Assembly (NCBI GenBank): GCA_946887085.1
Contig: CAMPKG010000074.1
Coordinates: forward strand, 1-11,760
DNA: 11,760 bases
From: an uncultured Sphingobacteriales bacterium
GTDB lineage: Bacteria > Bacteroidota > Bacteroidia > Chitinophagales > Chitinophagaceae
Direction of reading: 5' to 3'
Shown: positions 7,501 through 11,760 of the stretch, in pieces
Numbering within the stretch: position 1 is the first letter of the stretch
Layout: each line of letters opens with the position of its first letter
Notes under the pieces: generated by a model
Told to the model about the DNA's origin: nothing
Seen by the model: the letters and a program-made list of their open reading frames with translations, nothing else
The model's database searches: none
Position numbers and translations under genes: made by a program

Positions 7501-8514
7501 TGGCCAGATGAATATAAGCAGCGAGATGCAAACGCGCTTCAACAATTGGCTGCAGACCGAGCTGAAGAAATAGAAAAAATAAAATGGCTACAGTGGGTAT
7601 TTGCAGCACAATGGGATAAGCTGCAACAATATTGCAACGCTCTTGACATCAAACTTTTTGGTGATATCCCTTTTTATGTAAGCTACGATTCTGTAGACGT
7701 TTGGGCTAATCCTGAGATATTTTGCCTGGATGATAATCGGAACATGGCTGGCATAGCAGGAGTACCGCCTGACTATTTTAGTGAAGATGGCCAGCTATGG
7801 GGCATGCCTACTTTCAATTGGTACGAGCTCAAAAAGCAAAATTATCATTGGTGGGTGGCGAGGTTGAAAAAAAACCTTGAACAGTTTGATCTTGTCAGGC
7901 TGGATCATTTCCGCGCATTCGCTGAATACTGGGAAGTTCCTGCAGGAGAAACCACCGCGCGTAATGGTGATTGGCGAGATGGGCCGGGAAAAGAATTTTT
8001 TGATTTTTTAAAAAAGGAATTGGGAAGCCTTCCTTTCGTTGCTGAGGATCTTGGTGACAGGATGGAACCGGTTTATAAACTTCGTGATGAGATCGGGTTG
8101 CCCGGCATGAAGGTGCTGCAATTTGCCTTCTCCGAAAACCTCCATAGTTCAGTGGACATTCCACATAATTATGTATTAAATAGCATTGCCTACTCCGGCA
8201 CCCATGATAACAATACTACCGTCGGTTGGTACCAGGATGAGACTGCGCACGAAGACCATAGACGACTTGAGCAGTATACCGGGATGACTGTAAGCGATGT
8301 AAACGTCCACCATGTTATCGCCCGCATGGTCTATTCGTCTGTTGCGCAAACGGCTATTTTGCCGATGCAGGATATCCTCGGGCTGGGCAGGAAGAGCAGG
8401 ATGAATACACCCGGTCAAGCGGAAGGCAATTGGTCGTGGCGTGTTAAATCACCTCAGCTAACAAACGATATTGAGAATAGATTACTCAGCTGGGTGAAAT
8501 TGTACAACCGGTAA
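4507..8514 (+). CDS. treY-malQ: Bifunctional malto-oligosyltrehalose synthase / 4-alpha-glucanotransferase (TreY-MalQ fusion)
   Basis: One uninterrupted frame encodes 1335 residues with two complete enzymes. Residues 1 to about 833 are TreY (GH13_26), which turns the reducing-end alpha-1,4 bond of a malto-oligosaccharide into the alpha,alpha-1,1 bond of trehalose. Its catalytic regions are DIVPNH at 87-92, GLRVDHIDGL with nucleophile Asp246, IVVEKIL with Glu274, and TSTHDTKRGEDVRARL with His515/Asp516; the TreY signature CPGTPDTYQGSELWDLS starts at 658. Residues about 839-1335 are MalQ (GH77), which disproportionates short malto-oligosaccharides: GDIPFYV at 1052-1058, VRLDHFRA with nucleophile Asp1133, FVAEDLGD with Glu1180, and SGTHDNNT with His1233/Asp1234, ending in MQDILGLGRKSRMNTPG. 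Only about six to eight residues separate the two domains. No in-frame ATG lies near the junction, so a separate MalQ product is unlikely. The MalQ part is the short type, without N-terminal starch-binding domains. MalQ can lengthen the oligosaccharides that TreZ shortens below TreY's useful size. Confidence 0.93.
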   Translation: MYNPVSTYRIQFNKDFNFSTFEAIIPYLYQLGIKTIYASPIFEAVPGSNHGYDELNPLRINPEIGTEEQFLAIHKRLDEYGIGWLQDIVPNHMAFHPGNKWLMDVLKNGASSQYASYFDIDYNEKLMVPFLGKPLEEVIADNEMKLANNGSDWYFDYYGNLFPLSKESSQGITDNPDIAALRKLTDRQHYRLCHWQETDSHINFRRFFTINGLICLNIQHRDVFNGFHEKIRHYSDQKLFNGLRVDHIDGLHDPSKYLTDLRELTGDDSYIVVEKILEPGESLPSYWPVQGSTGYDFLALVNNLFTNRLAEETFTRFYQELVGYDVSIHEQLRKKKAYILFNHMGGELDNLCGLFLDLHLSEADQASIPTDKLRSAIAEFLIQCPVYRYYGNCMPLEDNEQSAITAILDQVKRVKPDLRNVIDLLRHALIEHPGKGGNKYNKRALRFYQRCMQFTGPLMAKGVEDTLMYTYNRFIGHNEVGDSPGSFGITIEEFHKAMMERQRNWPLCLNATSTHDTKRGEDVRARLNVLTDVADDWIQAVNQWKALNAGFKTNGMPDDNDEYFIYQTLLGVYPLHTNEEPGLQQRLEKYIVKALREAKIHSTWTEANTEYEESAKRFVSILLDKNTAFWNSFERFLNLVKEYAVINSLSQLVLKMTCPGTPDTYQGSELWDLSMVDPDNRRPVDYTKRQKWLGEFANSTNRSQAMVHAFKDSEDGKVKLLLTHLLLQLRSSNKDLFGKGPYIPLDVTGKYKNNIIAFARRYERKWLIVALSLHTAALSTQNDGIDWADTCVKLPPHAPACWTSAVTKAQNTTLSLKAAALFAELPFTIFEAEHSQTTRSAGVLLAISSLPSKYGIGDFGENAYRFVDFLSRAGQKYWQLLPINPTDPGSGHSPYSSISSMAGNTLLIAPEYFAETGLLNASELRQYWMEESDRADYAAANTIKNELFEQAYSNYQRNKKSSFHKQCKDFEKRESYWLNDFALFVALKHKYNNEPWYKWPDEYKQRDANALQQLAADRAEEIEKIKWLQWVFAAQWDKLQQYCNALDIKLFGDIPFYVSYDSVDVWANPEIFCLDDNRNMAGIAGVPPDYFSEDGQLWGMPTFNWYELKKQNYHWWVARLKKNLEQFDLVRLDHFRAFAEYWEVPAGETTARNGDWRDGPGKEFFDFLKKELGSLPFVAEDLGDRMEPVYKLRDEIGLPGMKVLQFAFSENLHSSVDIPHNYVLNSIAYSGTHDNNTTVGWYQDETAHEDHRRLEQYTGMTVSDVNVHHVIARMVYSSVAQTAILPMQDILGLGRKSRMNTPGQAEGNWSWRVKSPQLTNDIENRLLSWVKLYNR
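7021..8511 (+). other. malQ: GH77 (MalQ) domain of the fusion protein
   Basis: This marks the C-terminal catalytic domain within the treY-malQ gene (residues 839-1335, about 497 residues). It begins at RSAGVLLAISSLPSKYGIG, the usual N-terminus of stand-alone short MalQ proteins, so the domain is not truncated. Parts of it (for example 7321-7380 and 7561-7620) are visibly richer in A and T than glgX. The last 200 bases return to an intermediate composition. Confidence 0.9.
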
Positions 8515-8518
8515 CTTA
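8512..8518. other. Tail-to-tail stop codons of the two operons, one base apart
   Basis: The plus-strand TAA of treY-malQ is 8512-8514 and the minus-strand TAA of glgB is 8516-8518, leaving only base 8515 between them. There is no room for an intergenic terminator. Each transcript must end inside the other operon's coding sequence, or the two 3' ends overlap. Confidence 0.95.
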
Positions 8519-10489
8519 CTCGTAGTCGTGAGCATATTTTAATGCCAATACGGCGAGCGGCGGCAATGTCAGCGAAAGGGAATGTGTAAGGTTGTGCTTG
8601 GGTATGGGAGCTGTTTCCAGTTCTCCTTCACTAACTACATTGCTACCTCCATACTTATTACTGTCTGAGTTGAACAGCTCGGCATAAAAGCCCCTGCGTG
8701 GTACACCGATGCGGTAGTTGTATCTAGCCATTGGTGTAAAATTCGCAACGAAGATCAGGTCGTGCTTTTTATCGTGGCCTTTGCGAATCCAGCTGATCAC
8801 ACTATTAGCCGCGTCATTAATGTCGATCCATTCAAAACCTTCATAACAATATGACAGCTCGTGCAATGCAGGCTCTGTTGCGTATAGTCTGTTCAGATCT
8901 TTCAGTATCTCGCGTATGCCGCCATGCAATGTATACTCTGCTTCATGCCAGTCGAGGCTGAAATCATGCCGCCATTCATGACGCTGTGCAAACTCCCCAC
9001 CCATAAATATCAGTTTAGCGCCTGGGTGGCCATACATATAGCTATACAGCAATCTCAGGTTAGCGAACTGTTGCCAGTCATCGCCGGGCATTTTATCGAT
9101 CAGCGACTTCTTGCCATAAACGACCTCATCATGCGATAGTGGAAGGACGTATTTTTCAGAGTATGCATACATAAGACTGAATGTGATCTGCCCCTGGTGA
9201 TGGCAACGATACACCGGGTCTTTCTGAAAATAGCTAAGGGTATCATGCATCCAGCCCATCATCCACTTCATGTCGAAGCCAAGGCCGCCGGCGTAAACAG
9301 GATGTGTTACTCCCGGCCACGCAGTTGACTCCTCAGCTATGGTGAGCACATCGTGGTAATGTGCGTGAACTGCCGAATTGAATTCCTGTAAGAAGTGGAT
9401 AGCGTCAAGGTTTTCCCTTCCGCCATACTCGTTTGGCAGCCATTGTACTTCATTTCGTGAATAATCGAGATAAAGCATTGAAGCAACCGCATCTACACGC
9501 AGTCCGTCGACGTGATATTTATCGAGCCAAAAGATAGCATTGGATATCAGGAAGGCACATACTTCATTGCGTCCGTAGTTGAATATGGAACTTTGCCAGT
9601 CGGGATGAAAGCCCTTACGTGGGTCTTCGTGCTCGTAAAGATGAGTGCCATCGAAATACACCAGGGCGTGCTCGTCGGTTGGAAAATGAGAAGGTACCCA
9701 GTCGAGTATTACACCAATGCCGGCGTTATGCAGCTCATTGATCAGGTACATAAGATCAAGCGGGCTTCCGTACCTGCTGGACGGTGCAAAATATCCCGTT
9801 TGCTGGTAGCCCCATGATCCGTAGAAAGGGTGTTCCATTACCGGCATGAACTCGACATGCGTAAAGCCCATCTCTACGCAATATTGCGGCAGTTGCGCCG
9901 CCAGCTCACGATAGGTGAGAAAACGTAGCTCTTCATGAGGTACTCTTTTCCATGACCCTAGATGAACCTCGTAGATAGAAACAGGGCTGCTGAGCGAATT
10001 TTTGTTCTTGCGCTCTTTCATCCATTTCTTGTCTGTCCATTTAAAGTCAAGGTTGAAAGTCACAGATGCGGTCTGAGGCGCGGTTTCACTATAGAAGGCG
10101 TAGGGGTCTGCCTTTTCTACTGCATAGCCATTGTTGGATTCAATAAAATATTTATATCGGGCACCGTTGCTATCGACACCTGGAATGAATATTTCCCAGA
10201 TGCCCGACCCATCCCAACGGGCGCTCATCGGATGAGCGCCACGATCCCAATAGTTGAAGTCGCCGACAACCGATACGTAACGTGCGTTAGGAGCCCACAC
10301 AGCGAAATAATAGCCTTGTTGATCGTTGTGCTGCATAGCATGCGCTCCCAGTTTATTATACAGCTGAAAATGTTTCCCCGCCTTAAACAAGTCAGTATCA
10401 AAAGCCGTGATAAGCGATGCTTGCGTGCTTCGCAGATCGACAATCCCATCTTCGTCTACTATCAACCCATTTTGCTTCTGCTTCGCCAT
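8516..10489 (-). CDS. glgB: 1,4-alpha-glucan branching enzyme GlgB (GH13_9)
   Basis: This 657-residue enzyme should cut alpha-1,4 chains and re-attach the piece through an alpha-1,6 bond, making the branches of glycogen. A short N-terminal extension (about 1-40) precedes a CBM48 domain (about 57-145: FAVWAPNARYVSVVGDFNYW). The barrel starts near 170 (SIYEVHLGSWKR) and a C-terminal all-beta domain ends the protein. Catalytic regions are DWVPSH at 263-268, DGLRVDAVASMLYLDYSR with nucleophile Asp333, TIAEESTAWPGVT with Glu386, and LSHDEVVYGK with His453/Asp454. WVPSHF, AEESTAWP and HDEVVYGKKSL are diagnostic for GlgB rather than other GH13 enzymes. The length suits a branching enzyme lacking the extra N1 domain of the 728-residue E. 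coli protein. ATG 10489 lies only 6 bases after the stop of the maltokinase-type gene upstream, without a clear Shine-Dalgarno sequence, so the two genes are probably cotranscribed. Confidence 0.95.
   Translation of the reverse strand: MAKQKQNGLIVDEDGIVDLRSTQASLITAFDTDLFKAGKHFQLYNKLGAHAMQHNDQQGYYFAVWAPNARYVSVVGDFNYWDRGAHPMSARWDGSGIWEIFIPGVDSNGARYKYFIESNNGYAVEKADPYAFYSETAPQTASVTFNLDFKWTDKKWMKERKNKNSLSSPVSIYEVHLGSWKRVPHEELRFLTYRELAAQLPQYCVEMGFTHVEFMPVMEHPFYGSWGYQQTGYFAPSSRYGSPLDLMYLINELHNAGIGVILDWVPSHFPTDEHALVYFDGTHLYEHEDPRKGFHPDWQSSIFNYGRNEVCAFLISNAIFWLDKYHVDGLRVDAVASMLYLDYSRNEVQWLPNEYGGRENLDAIHFLQEFNSAVHAHYHDVLTIAEESTAWPGVTHPVYAGGLGFDMKWMMGWMHDTLSYFQKDPVYRCHHQGQITFSLMYAYSEKYVLPLSHDEVVYGKKSLIDKMPGDDWQQFANLRLLYSYMYGHPGAKLIFMGGEFAQRHEWRHDFSLDWHEAEYTLHGGIREILKDLNRLYATEPALHELSYCYEGFEWIDINDAANSVISWIRKGHDKKHDLIFVANFTPMARYNYRIGVPRRGFYAELFNSDSNKYGGSNVVSEGELETAPIPKHNLTHSLSLTLPPLAVLALKYAHDYE
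8519..8532 (+). terminator. Weak hairpin followed by a short T-run (possible terminator of the plus operon)
   Basis: Bases 8519-8532 (CTCGTAGTCGTGAG) could fold into about five pairs, two of them G-T, with a 4-base loop. They are followed by CATATTTTAA at 8533-8542. It lies inside the 3' end of glgB on the opposite strand. The stem is short and the T-run interrupted, so this is only the best candidate I could find, not a convincing intrinsic terminator. Confidence 0.15.
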
Positions 10490-10495
10490 AATTCA

Positions 10496-11760
10496 CTAGC
10501 TTAATTGTAGCTTATTTGATTTCATTAGAGACCTGATGCCCCGCAATGGGATGATAACCCATTCGGGCCGGTTGTTCAACTCATAGTTCAGCTCATAAAT
10601 GGCTTTTTCCAACAGGTAGAGCTGCATCATGATCTCGAGATCTTCCGGGTCTGCGGGAATGCATGCGGCCTCAGTAGCTTTTTCAAGGTATGCCTGCATA
10701 AAGAAATTGCCCATGTAGTAAGACCATTGTTCCGCGAAAGGAACCAGCTTTTCAATATCCTCTTCACGCACCCTGTCGTTTAAGAACATAGCACCGTAAG
10801 CGGCATAGTGAAATGACCTCAGCATACCGGCCACGTCTCTCAAGGGTGATCGCTTTAACCTGCGTTCGCTGTAAGATTTTGAAGGCTCACCTTCAAAGTC
10901 CAGGATCACAAAATCTCTACCGGTAAATAATACCTGGCCCAGGTGATAATCACCGTGAATACGTGTTTTCACGGCGTCGAACTTCTTCTCGTATACCTTT
11001 TTAAACTCAGCCAATATCTCGTCCTTCATATTCAGCACGCGTTCTGCTTCAGATCTAACGTGCGGAGCCATCTTTTTCAAAACACGTGTTTGCGTTTGAA
11101 AAGCCGTTCGTACCAGGGTTTGAAATGAAGAGTAAAGCGATCTTTGATAATGCAAAGAGAAGGGTTCGGGCTTAAAGTCTGGCAGCTCATTGCTGGAGGC
11201 CAAAGCTTCGTGCATTTCAGCGGTTCGCTGACCTAATAGCCGCACACGTTCCGCAACGGTGCCGTCGAGCAGTTCTTTCATTTCCTCGGGTATATCGTCA
11301 TACTTTATGGGATCTATCAAACTGCGTTTGAAGGGAATTGCGGGACATTCAAAGGAGCGTTTCGACAGTATCTTTTCATAGAATGCATCCAGCCTGTCTA
11401 ACATATATGTCCATGCATCGCTGTTGTTTTCCACAACCTCCTGCATCATTCCCAGCACAATGGTGTCATTTGCATATTGCCATTCTATCGATCCTATTAA
11501 CGAAGGAATACGCTTAAATCCTACGTGTTCGGTCAGAAATCTTGATATCTCGAGGTCAGGGTTAACGGCCATGTCTACTTTCCGGTATATCTTCAAGAAA
11601 AATTTGTTGTCATATATCACCGACGTATTACTCTGGTCGGCACCCAAAACCCTTGCTTTTATCTTCTGGTGTGTCTTATAGTGAGATTTGATCTGTTTAT
11701 TACCCGTAAACCTGAGCTCGCCTTTCTTTAGCGAGATATCATGGTTGGTTGCTACCCACT
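10496..11760 (-). CDS. Maltokinase region (Mak/Pep2), probably the C-terminal part of a TreS-Mak fusion (5' end outside window)
   Basis: The frame is open from the right edge (first whole codon 11758-11756) to a TAG at 10498-10496, giving about 420 residues. A TTG at 11647-11645 is in frame but is not the start, since coding sequence continues upstream without a stop. DQSNTSVIYDNKFFLKIYRK and NPDLEISRFL match maltokinases; the lysine at 11593-11591 is the expected ATP-binding residue. The kinase catalytic loop HGDYHLGQVLF (Asp at 10951-10949) and the metal-binding ILDFEGEP (Asp at 10900-10898) are both present, followed by RSPLRDVAGMLRSFHYAA. These enzymes phosphorylate maltose to maltose-1-phosphate with ATP. 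In many bacteria this region is fused behind trehalose synthase TreS, which makes maltose from trehalose; that part would lie beyond the window, so the fusion is inference. The glgB neighbour supports a role in glycogen synthesis through GlgE. A stand-alone maltokinase cannot be excluded. Confidence 0.85.
   Translation of the reverse strand, partial: WVATNHDISLKKGELRFTGNKQIKSHYKTHQKIKARVLGADQSNTSVIYDNKFFLKIYRKVDMAVNPDLEISRFLTEHVGFKRIPSLIGSIEWQYANDTIVLGMMQEVVENNSDAWTYMLDRLDAFYEKILSKRSFECPAIPFKRSLIDPIKYDDIPEEMKELLDGTVAERVRLLGQRTAEMHEALASSNELPDFKPEPFSLHYQRSLYSSFQTLVRTAFQTQTRVLKKMAPHVRSEAERVLNMKDEILAEFKKVYEKKFDAVKTRIHGDYHLGQVLFTGRDFVILDFEGEPSKSYSERRLKRSPLRDVAGMLRSFHYAAYGAMFLNDRVREEDIEKLVPFAEQWSYYMGNFFMQAYLEKATEAACIPADPEDLEIMMQLYLLEKAIYELNYELNNRPEWVIIPLRGIRSLMKSNKLQLS

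Noticed and set aside
4507..8514. Possibility that the TreY-MalQ fusion is a sequencing or assembly artefact
   Set aside because: Both domains are in one frame with continuous family-like sequence on each side of the junction and no remnant start codon for MalQ. A single error would have to remove a stop codon and also hide a start, which is unlikely. Long-read confirmation would still be simple.
9962..10504. A 180-codon plus-strand open frame opposite the 5' part of glgB
   Set aside because: It is wholly antisense to the CBM48 and early barrel region of a clearly conserved glgB gene, shows no recognisable domain, and has no promoter or ribosome-binding context. It is a shadow frame.
1..11760. 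CRISPR arrays, insertion sequences, tRNA or rRNA genes, defence systems
   Set aside because: I saw no regularly spaced repeats, transposase-like proteins or terminal repeats, cloverleaf sequences or rRNA signatures on either strand. Nearly all of the window is explained by carbohydrate-metabolism genes.

Overview
The window looks like part of a Bacteroidota chromosome, plausibly a member of Chitinophagaceae or Sphingobacteriales. Three things suggest this: a promoter of the Bacteroidota type (TTG, 19 bases, TATGTTTG) ahead of the main operon, start codons without well-placed Shine-Dalgarno sequences, and moderate GC with AT-rich intergenic DNA. The placement is inference; there is no rRNA or other marker gene here.

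Layout. Positions 1-242 hold the 3' end of a dihydrofolate reductase/RibD C-terminal-type gene that seems unrelated to the rest. Positions 243-549 are non-coding and carry the putative promoter and two inverted repeats. Positions 550-8514 are a tightly overlapping plus-strand operon: glgX (glycogen debranching), treZ (malto-oligosyltrehalose trehalohydrolase) and a 1335-residue fusion of treY (malto-oligosyltrehalose synthase) with malQ (4-alpha-glucanotransferase). Positions 8516-11760 are a converging minus-strand operon. It ends with the C-terminal maltokinase region of a gene that enters from the right edge, probably a TreS-maltokinase fusion, followed after 6 bases by glgB (branching enzyme). 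The two operons' stop codons are one base apart.

How the genes fit together. GlgX removes glycogen branches and gives linear malto-oligosaccharides. TreY turns the reducing end into a trehalosyl group, TreZ cuts trehalose off, and the fused MalQ can rebuild oligosaccharides that have become too short for TreY. The plus operon is therefore a complete glycogen-to-trehalose route. The minus operon has genes typical of the opposite direction: trehalose to maltose (TreS, inferred outside the window), maltose to maltose-1-phosphate (maltokinase), polymerisation by GlgE (not visible) and branching by GlgB. Five clan GH-H catalytic domains (four GH13, one GH77) are present and all keep their catalytic residues.

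I see no mobile element, CRISPR array, tRNA or rRNA gene. The enzymes belong to known families. The points that deserve a second look are the nearly linker-less TreY-MalQ fusion and the tail-to-tail arrangement of two biochemically opposed operons.
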